NCBI GenBank assembly: GCA_964458775.1 | Contig: CAYWLQ010000008.1 | Location: 4,601 to 68,600, forward strand | Source: CAYWLQ01 sp964458775 | Lineage (GTDB): Bacteria; Myxococcota_A; Polyangia; JAAYKL01 | Direction of reading: 5' to 3' | DNA: 64,000 bases | In this document: positions 42,799 through 52,302 of the stretch, in pieces | Position numbering within the stretch: the stretch's first letter is position 1 | Layout of the letters: every line of letters begins with the position of its first letter | Program-made: the position numbers and the translations under genes | Notes under the pieces: generated by a model | What the model was told of the DNA's origin: nothing | Seen by the model: only the letters and a program-made list of their open reading frames with translations | Database searches by the model: none

Positions 42799-45274
42799 AA
42801 GAACCGGCTTTGTCCTAGGTATTGCTTCATTCTTCGTAACCTTTGCAGCCATCGCTCAAGAGGAATCCTTTGTTTCCCCTACCCAGAGTGCAGAGGAGAG
42901 CGCTGCTAGAAGACAAAATGCGGAGAACAGTTTTCAAAACATCATTGCTCCGCAGAATATGGAATATGACAGAGCTCTTAGATCAAAACCGAAAATGCCC
43001 CAGTCAATGAATGCCGGTCAGTGGGAATCAGCACATGCAGAAACGGCGGACGGTCTCCACATAAGTGACCTCAAGGCACCGTCGTCAGTTGTCGGAACAC
43101 TCTCCACAGTCAATGGAAACAATGAACGCAAGGTAACGATGTCTTTAGAGGCATATCAACAACTGCAAGACAGGTTGAATGCACAAAGGGAGCGGAATGT
43201 GTTACGCGAAGGACCTGCCGTGATTTTAGGTGCTTCGGAATACACCGGAAAAGCTCTTTCAAAAGCGCTCTCATTAAACCTAAAGTTAAAAATCATACTT
43301 GGGGCAGGTGATAAGTGGAAGACAGTTCCGCTTATCGGTGAAGACGTGATCCTCGTCAGCGCAAAGGTGAACAATAATCCCATCTCAATAACCAAGCAGA
43401 ACGGGTTTCTGGTGTGGACCACTCAGAAGACAGGGGAAATAACAGTGGATCTTGACTTGCTCGTTCCTTCGCGCGGACCCAAGGGTTCTATTGAATATGA
43501 CTTTTTCGCACCGAAGACGCCTGTGACACGTTTTTCGTGTTTCTTTCCTGTCGCCGGTCTTGAACCCCAAATCGCAGACGCACAGCAATCTGCGGTTACA
43601 GAAAAGGATGGGGGAACATTTGTTGAGGCGGTACTCCGACCTACTTCGAGAATTCACTTTGTTGGCTATAAAGACATCAAATCCGATGAGGAAACTCAAG
43701 CCGGCCTGTTCACTGAAACCATGAATCTTGTCTCCATAGAGGAAGGGTCAATCGACCTGTTTTCGGTCTTTCGCTACACCATTCTGTATGCAGGAGCCAA
43801 AGAGTTCATTATCGAAATTCCGACGGACATGACAGTTGTATCCGCAGAAGGTGAAAGCGCTTTTAGCTTTGAGCTGGAGGAAGAGGGAAACAAAAGGCTG
43901 ATGCGCGGAGAAACGGCTTTTCCTATTCGTAATAACTTTGAAATATCGCTCAGACTGAAAAAGAACCGAAAACCGGAAGAGACCGTTGACATTCCCCTGC
44001 CCCGCGCAATCAACGCCGAACGGGAACACGGATGGATCGCTGTTGAGGTTCCTGGGAAGCTTCAGATTGAAGAGAAAAGTAAGGAAGAGGTTACCTCTCT
44101 TGATGTAAGGCAATTACCGGAAGAGATGGTGCGAAGCGCAGTCAGTTCTATTGTAAAAGCATATCGATTCCATACTCCAAAGGCTAGAGTTACGTTGACT
44201 GCGAAGAAACTGCCGGAAGAAGAGCCGATGTCTGATTCGGTGGATCGAATCCGAGTGTTTTCGATTATCTCTAAAGACGGCAAAATGATGACTGATATGC
44301 GAATCCGGATGCGAAACCGACTTCGTCCCACACTTTCATTAAAGCTGAAACCGGGACAGAAACTGCTCTCCGCCCATCTCGACGGTGAAGCGGTTCGGCC
44401 TAGTCAAGAAGGAGATAACAACATTATCCTTCCTCTAAAACGGTCTGATGGAGATGACAGTCCGGCACCTTTCACCCTTCAAATTGTCATGGAAGGAAAG
44501 GTTTCTTCTTTGGGATTGTTCGGCAAGGAGAAACTCGATCTTCCCTCTGTAGAATTACCGGTGTCATCCGTTGAATGGACTGTTTTCCTTCCATCGGATC
44601 GTGTTTATTCTGAATTAAAGAGCGAATGGGAAACGGAAGTTTCCGTCAGGGAATCAGTTTGGTATGCGCCGCCCTTTTCAGTTGCCCCTCTTCGGACTTT
44701 TAGAAGTGCAGACAACACAGCTGAAGGCACGGGGGGACATGCATCCGACAACACCGGTGTGGTTGCTGTCAGGATTGAGCTTCCCAAAACAGGAACCAGG
44801 CTCAATTATGCCGGATATTGGGTAGACGGGCATCAGACAGTTTCTGTTTATTTCATGTACGCAAAAAGTTATCTGTTGATTCCGGCAGGGATCATCTTCA
44901 TGCTCATCACAGCTTTAGGCGCAGTACTGCTCATCGTCGGCTGGAAAGATAACAAAATCTCCCGCATTTTCGGATTGGTAGTGTTGGCAGCTGCCTATAT
45001 GCTGACTGTTAAGACGATCGGCTTGTTAGGCTTGTTCGGTGCGCTCATTCTTGCAACTGCACTCGTTTTCCATCGTCAAAAATGGTTTTCTCGACTCAAG
45101 AGATGGACCTCAGATTGGGCTGCTACAATAGGTTCTCGATTCAAAGATCGCAACAAGGATGAAACCAGGCTCCGTGCAACACGAATTGTCATAGCCGGGC
45201 TTATGGTTATCGTCTTATTTATTCTTCTCGGTGTCGGAGTTAGCGTCATTGAGCTGCTGTTCTCACCGCTGTAG
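42791..45274 (+). CDS. Large periplasmic/membrane protein paralogous to its neighbour, function unknown
   Basis: An 827-residue protein with a signal peptide (1-22), a hydrophilic Gln/Ala/Ser-rich start, a long beta-rich extracytoplasmic part (about 130-680) and four C-terminal hydrophobic segments (about 693-825). The stretch DMRIRMRNRLRPTLSLKL, then LDGEAVRP, then LPLKRS and VSSLGLFGKEKLDLPSVELP mirrors the same order in the upstream protein, but LysM is absent. It overlaps the upstream gene by eight bases, so the pair is co-translated and probably forms one complex spanning inner membrane and periplasm. No enzyme motif is visible. Codon endings look slightly more GC-rich than in the housekeeping genes nearby. 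Confidence 0.82.
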   Translation: MDRRTGFVLGIASFFVTFAAIAQEESFVSPTQSAEESAARRQNAENSFQNIIAPQNMEYDRALRSKPKMPQSMNAGQWESAHAETADGLHISDLKAPSSVVGTLSTVNGNNERKVTMSLEAYQQLQDRLNAQRERNVLREGPAVILGASEYTGKALSKALSLNLKLKIILGAGDKWKTVPLIGEDVILVSAKVNNNPISITKQNGFLVWTTQKTGEITVDLDLLVPSRGPKGSIEYDFFAPKTPVTRFSCFFPVAGLEPQIADAQQSAVTEKDGGTFVEAVLRPTSRIHFVGYKDIKSDEETQAGLFTETMNLVSIEEGSIDLFSVFRYTILYAGAKEFIIEIPTDMTVVSAEGESAFSFELEEEGNKRLMRGETAFPIRNNFEISLRLKKNRKPEETVDIPLPRAINAEREHGWIAVEVPGKLQIEEKSKEEVTSLDVRQLPEEMVRSAVSSIVKAYRFHTPKARVTLTAKKLPEEEPMSDSVDRIRVFSIISKDGKMMTDMRIRMRNRLRPTLSLKLKPGQKLLSAHLDGEAVRPSQEGDNNIILPLKRSDGDDSPAPFTLQIVMEGKVSSLGLFGKEKLDLPSVELPVSSVEWTVFLPSDRVYSELKSEWETEVSVRESVWYAPPFSVAPLRTFRSADNTAEGTGGHASDNTGVVAVRIELPKTGTRLNYAGYWVDGHQTVSVYFMYAKSYLLIPAGIIFMLITALGAVLLIVGWKDNKISRIFGLVVLAAAYMLTVKTIGLLGLFGALILATALVFHRQKWFSRLKRWTSDWAATIGSRFKDRNKDETRLRATRIVIAGLMVIVLFILLGVGVSVIELLFSPL

Positions 45275-45322
45275 TAATGACCGAAGAAAGAACTGTAGAT
45301 AATTTTATTAATCCTTATTTTT

Positions 45323-46231
45323 TTATATTCGAGAGAGACTTTTAAAGAAATCCCACATTCCCTGAGGACCAAAGCTGGGCCAGTTGTGTCCGTCTTGATA
45401 TACGCACCAGCGTACAGGATAAGCAGCATTGCATTCAGCGTAATCCACACACTCGGCCGGTGAGGACGGAGAAGAAGAGGATAGGTTGCAGCTGTTGGAT
45501 TCGCCCCAATGATCCCTGCTGCCTTCTCCGCTTGTGATAGCTACCGTTTCATCATTTTCGCCGTGGGCTATCCAAGCCGCAACTTGTCCGGTACATCCGT
45601 TGCCTCCCCATACCATAGGACCTCCGCCGGATACCGGAGCTATGCCTCGCAATATATCGCCTCTTAGACATCCAAGCATATTTGTAAAGAAACCGCCGGA
45701 GCTGTGTCCGGTTGCAAATATTCTTGAGGAGTCAATGCATAGTACAGTCTGCAAATAGGTTAGGAGTTCGTCAAAAAAAGGAACATCAACTTCAGTATTC
45801 CATGCTGTAGGATCTCCGATTGCATCAGGGTGTACTACAATAACTTCATCCCCCATTGCGGAAAGCAAATTGCCGTAAAATGCGCTTCTAAAAAGCGATC
45901 CGCTTGTACCCATCCCGTGAAATCCAAATATTATGGGATAAGGCGTGTCAGGATTGTAGTTACTAGGAACATCCAATACATAGGTTCGCGTTCCTTGTGA
46001 CGCTTCGAGACTGTAAGCTCCGTTTGAGGGAGGTACAAGACCGCATCCCGGTGACAAGTCAGCATCTGCGTCGGTATCTGTATCAGAATCCGCATCGGTA
46101 TCAGTGTCAGCATCAGTGCCTTTGTCAGTGTTTGAATCCGTATTTATCAAATCATTATCTTTTTCCCCACCAGAGCACGATGTGCTCAGAAACGAACACA
46201 TCAACAGGCTAAATAAAACAAACTGTTTCAT
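45323..46231 (-). CDS. CE1/polyhydroxybutyrate-depolymerase-like esterase lipoprotein
   Basis: A 302-residue exported lipoprotein: lipobox LSTSC (Cys19), a short Asp/Thr linker (about 31-59), then an alpha/beta hydrolase. The oxyanion region is FGFHGMGTSGSLF, the nucleophile Ser177 is in GHSSGG, and a likely acid Asp228 follows in HGENDET. The catalytic His is in DGHNWPS. Pairs of Cys suggest disulphides. The family includes feruloyl and acetyl-xylan esterases and PHB depolymerases; with arabinanases in the same window, a feruloyl-esterase role on arabinan side chains is plausible but not proven. AAGGAGG lies nine bases before the ATG. Convergent with the paralogous membrane protein. Confidence 0.85.
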   Translation of the reverse strand: MKQFVLFSLLMCSFLSTSCSGGEKDNDLINTDSNTDKGTDADTDTDADSDTDTDADADLSPGCGLVPPSNGAYSLEASQGTRTYVLDVPSNYNPDTPYPIIFGFHGMGTSGSLFRSAFYGNLLSAMGDEVIVVHPDAIGDPTAWNTEVDVPFFDELLTYLQTVLCIDSSRIFATGHSSGGFFTNMLGCLRGDILRGIAPVSGGGPMVWGGNGCTGQVAAWIAHGENDETVAITSGEGSRDHWGESNSCNLSSSSPSSPAECVDYAECNAAYPVRWCVYQDGHNWPSFGPQGMWDFFKSLSRI

Positions 46232-46252
46232 TACCTTATACCTCCTTGTAAG

Positions 46253-46266
46253 AGAGAAACTTCTCT
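46253..46266. promoter_or_regulatory. Inverted repeat AGAGAA-AC-TTCTCT upstream of the esterase gene
   Basis: A six-base-arm inverted repeat 22 bases upstream of the esterase start, immediately ahead of its SD. It closely resembles the repeat at 16705-16722 before the GH43 endo-arabinanase in sequence and distance. It may be a common operator or leader hairpin. Confidence 0.35.
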
Positions 46267-46335
46267 AAACATAATAAACTGTAAAAAAGATGTGTAAAGA
46301 CGATGATACTATTTGAATATAAATTTGTATTTTAG

Positions 46336-46371
46336 GTGTGGGATTAAGGCAGAGTGTGGGATTAAGGCAGA
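46336..46371. repeat. Perfect 18-bp tandem duplication
   Basis: GTGTGGGATTAAGGCAGA occurs twice in direct succession in the intergenic region between the divergent esterase and response-regulator genes, about 95 bases before the regulator start. It could be a duplicated protein-binding site for the two-component system, or a chance duplication. Confidence 0.8.
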
Positions 46372-46464
46372 ATAAACAAATGTTTTTCCAATCGTGTTAC
46401 GAAAACTTCACCAAATTGTCACAGTTTTAAGGTACAAATAAATTCGGTAACAAAGGAAAAGTTC

Positions 46465-47157
46465 GTGGTACAAACAATTGCAATAATAGAAGATGAACGA
46501 GATTTGGCAGATGTTCTGTCATATAATTTAAAACGTGAGGGTTATACTGTGAAAGTTGCCCATACAGGAGAGGCCGGTCTGAAGCTGATAACTGAAGATC
46601 CTGTACCCGATTTGCTTTTGTTAGATTTAATGCTTCCTGACATGCAGGGAACTGAAATATGTAAACGTCTTAGATTGGATAAACGTACTTTACGATTGCC
46701 TGTAATAATGCTTACAGCAAAAGGCGAAGAGATAGATCGAGTTGTAGGTTTTGAGGTAGGAGCTGATGATTATGTGGTTAAGCCTTTTAGCGTCAGGGAG
46801 CTTTTATTGCGTATTAAGGCTCTGCTCAGACGCTCTGATGATGTTGAAAATTCCGACGGCCATTTAACATTCGGATGCTTAAACATAGATGTCCCTGCAC
46901 ATAGAGTAACGGTTGAAGAACAAGAAGTACCGCTGACTGCGTTGGAGTTTAGACTTTTGGTTACCTTTTTTGAAAGACGAGGACGAGTTCAGTCAAGAGA
47001 GGTTCTTCTCGAAGATGTTTGGGATATACACGCTGACGTAACTACCAGAACAGTGGATACTCATGTAAAAAGGCTGAGGGAAAAATTGGAAAAGGCCGGG
47101 GCCTACATAGAGACTATTAGAGGTGTCGGATATAGATTTCGTTCTGCATCAGATTAA
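46465..47157 (+). CDS. phoB: PhoB-like OmpR-family response regulator
   Basis: A 230-residue two-domain regulator. Receiver domain (about 1-120): acidic pocket Glu9/Asp10, phospho-acceptor Asp54 in LLLDLMLPD, Thr84 in LTAK and Lys106 in VVKPFS. A winged-helix DNA-binding domain (about 130-228) ends with VDTHVKRLREKLEKAG and RGVGYRF. GTG start with AAAGGAAAA upstream. The Pho assignment rests on closeness to PhoB and on its partner kinase; no pst or phoU gene is present nearby, so another signal is possible. The start is 13 bases from the kinase gene at the other end. Confidence 0.88.
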   Translation: MVQTIAIIEDERDLADVLSYNLKREGYTVKVAHTGEAGLKLITEDPVPDLLLLDLMLPDMQGTEICKRLRLDKRTLRLPVIMLTAKGEEIDRVVGFEVGADDYVVKPFSVRELLLRIKALLRRSDDVENSDGHLTFGCLNIDVPAHRVTVEEQEVPLTALEFRLLVTFFERRGRVQSREVLLEDVWDIHADVTTRTVDTHVKRLREKLEKAGAYIETIRGVGYRFRSASD

Positions 47158-47169
47158 TACGGTGATATT

Positions 47170-48921
47170 TTGAAATTTGGAATTCGCGCAAAACTCTTTT
47201 TGGCTTTTTTTTCTTTCATTTTAACAGCCTTAGGCATAACCGGATTGGTTTTGTCTCATTATATACGAAAAGATATTGTAAATCGGACCGAAAACGAACT
47301 GTTGAGTTATGTTAAGTCTGCTCGTCTTTTGTTTGAACATACAATTTCAGACCTGAATGAACAGGAAATAATACATCTAGCTGATGAGATCAGCTCAGCA
47401 CTTTCTCAGAGAGTTACTATAATCCAAGCAGACGGTAAGGTTGTAGGTGATTCTGACTTAACAGAACAACAGCTGTATTCTGTGGATAATCATGAAAATA
47501 GGGTGGAGGTAAAAGCTGCATTGTTGTCTGAATTTGGAACTGCCACCAGGTACAGCACAACAATCGGCAGTGATCTTATGTATGCGGCGGCTTCCTTTAA
47601 GATTAAAGATGAAGTTTTTGTAATACGTATATCCAAGTCACTCACAGCTGTTTCTGATGCAGTTCACAGTCTGATGCGAATTCTGTTTTTTGCATCGGTA
47701 ATAGGATTGTTTATAGCAGCTCTTATGAGTGTTGTAATTTCTCATTTTTTCTCTCGTCGACTACGTAGTTTGGTTTTTTCTGCCAAGCAGTTGGTTATAG
47801 GTGAAGGTCGGCATCGCATCAAAGATGATGTGCAGGATGAAATCGGAGGTTTGGCAGGCTCACTCAATGCGTTGTCGGATAAATTGGAAGAATATGTGGC
47901 ACAGCTGGCTGAAAAAAGAGATCAGTTTGAAGCTGTCTTGGACGGTATGAGTGAAGCTGTAATTGCTACAGATGAAAAAGGTCAGGTAACCCTTATAAAT
48001 CGAGCAGGTGCCGTGCTTTTGGGTTTAACTGACTGTCCCTCTGGCAGAATGTTATTGGAAACAGTGCGCATTCCGGCGCTATATGAGTTGGTTTCATCTG
48101 TACAAGAACCTCATGGAGCTCACACCAGAGAATTTGATCTCCCCATTGAATCTCCTAGACGAATTCTTGCAAGAGCTACAAGACTTTTAAACGGAGGAGT
48201 TGTTATTGTTTTATTGGATGTAACGGATCTTCGCAAATTGGAGAGAATTAGGCGCGATTTCGTCTCCAATGTTTCTCACGAATTGAGAACACCTATAAGT
48301 ATTATTAAAGCCAATGCCGAAACTCTTAGAGACGGCGCTTTGGCCGACCAAGAAGTTGCTGAGCGTTTTCTGGACGCAATGATAAACAACGCGGAACGTC
48401 TTTCATGTCTAATATCTGACTTGCTTGATATATCTCGCATAGAAGAAGGTAAGTTAGAATTTGTTACTAATCCAGTTTCAATAGAAAAAGTTTTAAACAG
48501 TGCCGCTTCTGCCTTAAAAACCAAAGCATCTGAAAGACAGTTCACAATAGAAATTGAACCGTGTTCTCGAATATTTGTTTTGGCGGATGAGCGGACCTTG
48601 GAGCAAATACTGTTCAATTTAATAGACAACGCAGTGAAGTATTCGGGAATAGGCGGCAGAGTAGTAATGAGAGCAATAGATAATGAAGATAATGTACTGA
48701 TAGAAGTTGAAGACAACGGGCCGGGAATTGATTCCAGATACCGCGATAGACTTTTTGAACGATTTTTTCGAATCGACAAAGGACGATCAAGAGACATGGG
48801 CGGTACCGGATTGGGTCTTGCAATCGTCAAACACCTCGTCATCGCCATGAAGGGAGAAGTCGGTATGAAACCGGCAAAGCCGAACGGATCAATTTTTTGG
48901 GTATTACTTCCGAAGCCTTAA
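47170..48921 (+). CDS. phoR: PhoR-like sensor histidine kinase
   Basis: A 583-residue membrane sensor kinase. First membrane span about 7-29, a periplasmic domain of about 140 residues (30-168), second span about 169-192, HAMP linker (about 192-245), PAS domain (about 255-350), HisKA with His370 in NVSHELRTPI, and HATPase_c with NLIDNAVKYS and GGTGLGLAIVKHL. It resembles PhoR/ResE type kinases. It begins with TTG at 47170, 13 bases after the response regulator, which it very likely phosphorylates. The large periplasmic domain differs from the short loop of E. coli PhoR and argues for direct sensing of an envelope signal. Confidence 0.88.
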   Translation: MKFGIRAKLFLAFFSFILTALGITGLVLSHYIRKDIVNRTENELLSYVKSARLLFEHTISDLNEQEIIHLADEISSALSQRVTIIQADGKVVGDSDLTEQQLYSVDNHENRVEVKAALLSEFGTATRYSTTIGSDLMYAAASFKIKDEVFVIRISKSLTAVSDAVHSLMRILFFASVIGLFIAALMSVVISHFFSRRLRSLVFSAKQLVIGEGRHRIKDDVQDEIGGLAGSLNALSDKLEEYVAQLAEKRDQFEAVLDGMSEAVIATDEKGQVTLINRAGAVLLGLTDCPSGRMLLETVRIPALYELVSSVQEPHGAHTREFDLPIESPRRILARATRLLNGGVVIVLLDVTDLRKLERIRRDFVSNVSHELRTPISIIKANAETLRDGALADQEVAERFLDAMINNAERLSCLISDLLDISRIEEGKLEFVTNPVSIEKVLNSAASALKTKASERQFTIEIEPCSRIFVLADERTLEQILFNLIDNAVKYSGIGGRVVMRAIDNEDNVLIEVEDNGPGIDSRYRDRLFERFFRIDKGRSRDMGGTGLGLAIVKHLVIAMKGEVGMKPAKPNGSIFWVLLPKP

Positions 48922-48935
48922 TAGTAACTTGAAAT

Positions 48936-49514
48936 TTACCAGTTCTCGCCGAGGATTTCGAAATGCGCTTGAGGATGTGCACATGCTGCGCACATTGCGG
49001 GAGCCTCGGTTCCCTCGTGGAGATATCCGCAGTTTCGACATTTCCATACAGTGGTTGCTTCATCGCGTCTAAATACTTGGCCCTTTTCAATATTCTCTGC
49101 TAGATCTTTATATCGTTTTTCGTGTTGCTTTTCTGCTACTGAAATAGCATCAAATAAGACAGCTACGGCCGTAAAACCTTCTTCTCTGGCTGTTTTTGCA
49201 AAAGACGGATAAAGCTCAGTGTGTTCGTGATTTTCACCGCAAGCGGCGGCTCTCAGATTTTCCAAGGTTGTACCGATAACTCCGGCCGGATATGCGGCGA
49301 CTATTTCAACATCGCCTCCTTCAAGAAACTTAAAAAATCTTTTGGCATGCTCTTTCTCATGGTTGGCGGTTTCTTCAAAGATATCTGCAATTTGCACATA
49401 GCCTTCCTTTTTGGCTTGTCCTGCAAAATATGTGTAGCGATTTCTGGCCTGAGATTCGCCTGCAAATGCTGCCAATAAATTTTTTTCGGTTTGGGTTCCC
49501 TTGATACTAGCCAT
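48936..49514 (-). CDS. rbr: Rubrerythrin
   Basis: A 192-residue protein with an N-terminal four-helix ferritin-like diiron domain (about 1-140). Its Glu/His ligands are visible in LAAFAGESQARNRY, EETANHEKEHAKRF, AACGENHEHTELY and AEKQHEKRY. A C-terminal rubredoxin-like Fe-Cys4 domain follows (WKCRNCGY, then PAMCAACAH). It reduces hydrogen peroxide in anaerobes. AGGAG lies about seven bases before the ATG. It is convergent with the sensor kinase gene, only 14 bases away. Confidence 0.95.
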   Translation of the reverse strand: MASIKGTQTEKNLLAAFAGESQARNRYTYFAGQAKKEGYVQIADIFEETANHEKEHAKRFFKFLEGGDVEIVAAYPAGVIGTTLENLRAAACGENHEHTELYPSFAKTAREEGFTAVAVLFDAISVAEKQHEKRYKDLAENIEKGQVFRRDEATTVWKCRNCGYLHEGTEAPAMCAACAHPQAHFEILGENW

Positions 49515-49652
49515 GGTGTTTTCTCCTTATTGTATTAAAAAGTAAAATTTTTCCGCGCTAGGATAACGCACCTTTTGATAGCGGTCACTTTAGAATTCAA
49601 ATTTTTTTGTAAAATCTTGACGTAAAACAGCTCTTCACGGTACCGAATACAA

Positions 49653-50453
49653 ATGTTGATGACTCCTCATATAGATGCTGATTCAGAAGACTTTCCGGGA
49701 GACCCCACTCCGCAGCCTCCGTTTGGATTTATAGATACCGTTCGATCTGCAGCCATATGGTCGATCGGATTGCCTCATTTGGCATCCTGGGTAATAGCGG
49801 TCAAAGCCATATCAAAGTACGGCGATTTTAAACAATCCGATTGGCTGCTGAAGCTTATGGCAAGGGCTGTACCGGCTGTGAGCGGTGTTTCAATTGAGGT
49901 TATAGGAGGCAAATCTATTGATCCTAAAAAAGCCTATGTTTATGTCGTCAACCATGTCAATATTTTCGATATGTTTGCTATTTACCAGGCCGTTCCACAA
50001 TATACGCGATCTCTGGAACATATAGATCATTTTTCCTGGCCCTTAATAGGAACTATTATTACAAAAGCAGGTCAGATTCCGGTGGACCCCAATGATGCCA
50101 GGGTTACAGCCGGCGCTGTAAAAAAAGCGGTTGAAATGCTTACAAACGGGGAATCAGTAACTGTACTTCCCGAAGGTTCTCGCACTCTAGACGGAACAGT
50201 CGGCAAGTTCTATCCCGGTGCTTTCCGAATGGCAATTAAAGCAAAGGTTCCTATTATTCCTATGGCAATAAGAGGAGGTCGCGCAATTTCAAGAAGAGGT
50301 GACTGGAGAATTAGACCTGGTGTCGAACAGATTTTGATCGGGAACCCCATATCCACAGAAGGTTTAACCGTACGAGATGCTGATGAGCTTGCTTTGCAAT
50401 CGAGAAAGGTAATTATAGATCTGCTTCAGCAGCGCGTTAATCCTGATGTGTAA
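49653..50453 (+). CDS. plsC: 1-acyl-sn-glycerol-3-phosphate acyltransferase family protein
   Basis: A 266-residue PlsC-type acyltransferase. The catalytic H-x4-D motif is NHVNIFD (near residue 99), the second block is PEGSRTLDG, and a later PIIPMAIRGG matches the fourth block. An N-terminal hydrophobic segment (about 25-50) suggests membrane association. The family transfers an acyl chain to lysophosphatidic acid in phospholipid synthesis. ATG at 49653 or 49659 could be used; no clear SD is visible. Divergent from rubrerythrin. Confidence 0.88.
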   Translation: MLMTPHIDADSEDFPGDPTPQPPFGFIDTVRSAAIWSIGLPHLASWVIAVKAISKYGDFKQSDWLLKLMARAVPAVSGVSIEVIGGKSIDPKKAYVYVVNHVNIFDMFAIYQAVPQYTRSLEHIDHFSWPLIGTIITKAGQIPVDPNDARVTAGAVKKAVEMLTNGESVTVLPEGSRTLDGTVGKFYPGAFRMAIKAKVPIIPMAIRGGRAISRRGDWRIRPGVEQILIGNPISTEGLTVRDADELALQSRKVIIDLLQQRVNPDV

Positions 50454-50550
50454 ACAGAACAAGTGTGCAAATAGGAAAAGGCAGAGCCTTATTTATCCAT
50501 GTTGCTAAATGGGTTTCTATTGTAGAAAGCATAGACATAAAATATTTTTG

Positions 50551-52209
50551 TTATGCCGAACAACGACAACCGGGTACGGTACCTGGAGCAAATAGGGCGT
50601 CTTCGATGAATAGTTTTAAGGTTCCGTCATTTTGAACATTGTAAATATCTCCGGACTCGCCTGCTTTACGCTCAGCGCTTATACGAACCGTGCCGTCTTT
50701 GAACTTGCGTAAATCTACTATTCCGTATTGTGAAAACGGCACTACTTTCAGCTCTTTGGTTTTTAGCTCCGCTGCCATAACAGGGAAATTGGTTTCATCG
50801 CACATATCGTTTGCTAGGTAGATTGTCAGCTCTTCAGATACTGTGCATTTTTCCCACTTCATATGCTCCGATACGGTTTGTTTACCCCGAAGGGCGACAT
50901 TAATCTTTTTGGCAATATCAGAAGGTTGTTGTATTACACGACACGGTCTGGCTTCGCCGTATATTTCTGACGGAACACTCATCCACGAAACGACATCGTT
51001 ATCAAACCCCAGGTTTTTTATTCTTTGTCTAAAACCTTTATCTTGGATGTCATGGTCAATATCTTGCAATTTCAGTCTGTTGTCCTGAAATGAGAGTACC
51101 TTTGCTTTTTCATTATCAAAGTTCTTGGTATAGCCCTTAATAAAAAAGCCTTCTCCGCTTTCGGCAGGAGCTATTTGTTTCATAACAAAAGGTATTGACG
51201 CCGAATAGAACATTCGATTGTGAGTATCCACAAAAGTATATCGACTTTCAAACAGATGCATTGCTCCGGGACATGTGTTGTTGACAAATCGTTCTGCAAT
51301 TAGAAAACGTCTTTTTGCACGTCCGTGTACAATAGCTCCTCTAAACAATCTCTGTCGATTTCCCTGTGTATCGATTTGCTCAATCCAACTGTCTTGGAAA
51401 TTGCTATCTTTCCAAAAAACGCCATCGGCTTTCGCAAATAACCGCTGCCAATCGATATCTATCGATGCACGCGGAACCCCTGTTTCTCCAAGTATGTCGA
51501 GTTCGGGAATATAAATTGTTTTGTCTTTCTTCCCTTTATATACGCTTAGGATATCCAAACGAATAGAGCGAGTCTTTTGGGGGAGGTCAAACTGAATTGA
51601 TGCAAAATCTAAATGATCCTGCAAAACTGTTTCCCCCTCAGCCTCATCCACACGAATTCGAATATTCTTGACGCGTCCTGAGGCAAAAAAAGACTTTCGC
51701 GAATCACCGTAACCCGGGAATAGACGTATACCGGTTACAGAAGCAGCCTTTGGCAACGTAATTTCAACGGTACAAACTCCGCTTGTATCAGGCAAGCATT
51801 CCGCACCGGTCAGAAGATTATCGTCTTGCAAAAACACAGCGTTTGCAGCGTCTCTTCCATGCATATGTATTCGTTCGACTAAGAGGGCATAGTTTCGAAG
51901 TCGATCATCCAAGGGAACATGGGTAGAGGCTTTCATTGCTAAAGACTGTCTCACACTGACGTTTGACGAAACCGGAACCTCTGAATCCGATACAAGCTTT
52001 ATTTTTGAAGCAGATTGATCGGAATCAGAATCGGTACAGGGAGAGGAAATCGCAGCGGGTACGTTTTCTGATTGTTTAAAGGTGATGTTATCTGATGGTG
52101 ATCGGTTGCAGCCCGACGTGGTATGAATTAGGACTACGGCGATAAGAATTTGTTTTAATTTAATTGTGCAAAGATCTTTAGTTCGATTTGATTTATCTGT
52201 CTTGTCCAT
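50551..52209 (-). CDS. Lipoprotein with NADase-type glycan-binding (discoidin-like) domain
   Basis: A 552-residue lipoprotein: a charged n-region of about 17 residues, a hydrophobic core and lipobox TSGC (Cys34), then a Ser/Asp-rich stretch. Residues about 125-245 have the pattern of the NADase-type glycan-binding domain (VEITLPKAASVTGIRLFPGY, a RVKNIRI strand, then IRLDILSVYKGKKDKTIYI). The rest (about 250-552) is mostly beta-strand with several Cys, including a CRC near the C-terminus, and no motif that I recognise. AAGGAT lies seven bases before the ATG. It may bind surface glycans. The product name is based on domain resemblance only. Confidence 0.75.
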   Translation of the reverse strand: MDKTDKSNRTKDLCTIKLKQILIAVVLIHTTSGCNRSPSDNITFKQSENVPAAISSPCTDSDSDQSASKIKLVSDSEVPVSSNVSVRQSLAMKASTHVPLDDRLRNYALLVERIHMHGRDAANAVFLQDDNLLTGAECLPDTSGVCTVEITLPKAASVTGIRLFPGYGDSRKSFFASGRVKNIRIRVDEAEGETVLQDHLDFASIQFDLPQKTRSIRLDILSVYKGKKDKTIYIPELDILGETGVPRASIDIDWQRLFAKADGVFWKDSNFQDSWIEQIDTQGNRQRLFRGAIVHGRAKRRFLIAERFVNNTCPGAMHLFESRYTFVDTHNRMFYSASIPFVMKQIAPAESGEGFFIKGYTKNFDNEKAKVLSFQDNRLKLQDIDHDIQDKGFRQRIKNLGFDNDVVSWMSVPSEIYGEARPCRVIQQPSDIAKKINVALRGKQTVSEHMKWEKCTVSEELTIYLANDMCDETNFPVMAAELKTKELKVVPFSQYGIVDLRKFKDGTVRISAERKAGESGDIYNVQNDGTLKLFIEDALFAPGTVPGCRCSA

Positions 52210-52302
52210 TAACGTATCCTTAGGATTGATCGGCCGATGTTAATTTAGACCATAAAGAAGGCAACTTTGGGAAATACCGATACAACAGTTATTTTTCACA
52301 AA

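Noticed and set aside
50478..50490. Short hairpin AAGGC-AGA-GCCTT after the PlsC gene as a terminator
   Set aside because: Five-base stem with only a broken T run (ATTTAT); too weak to call.
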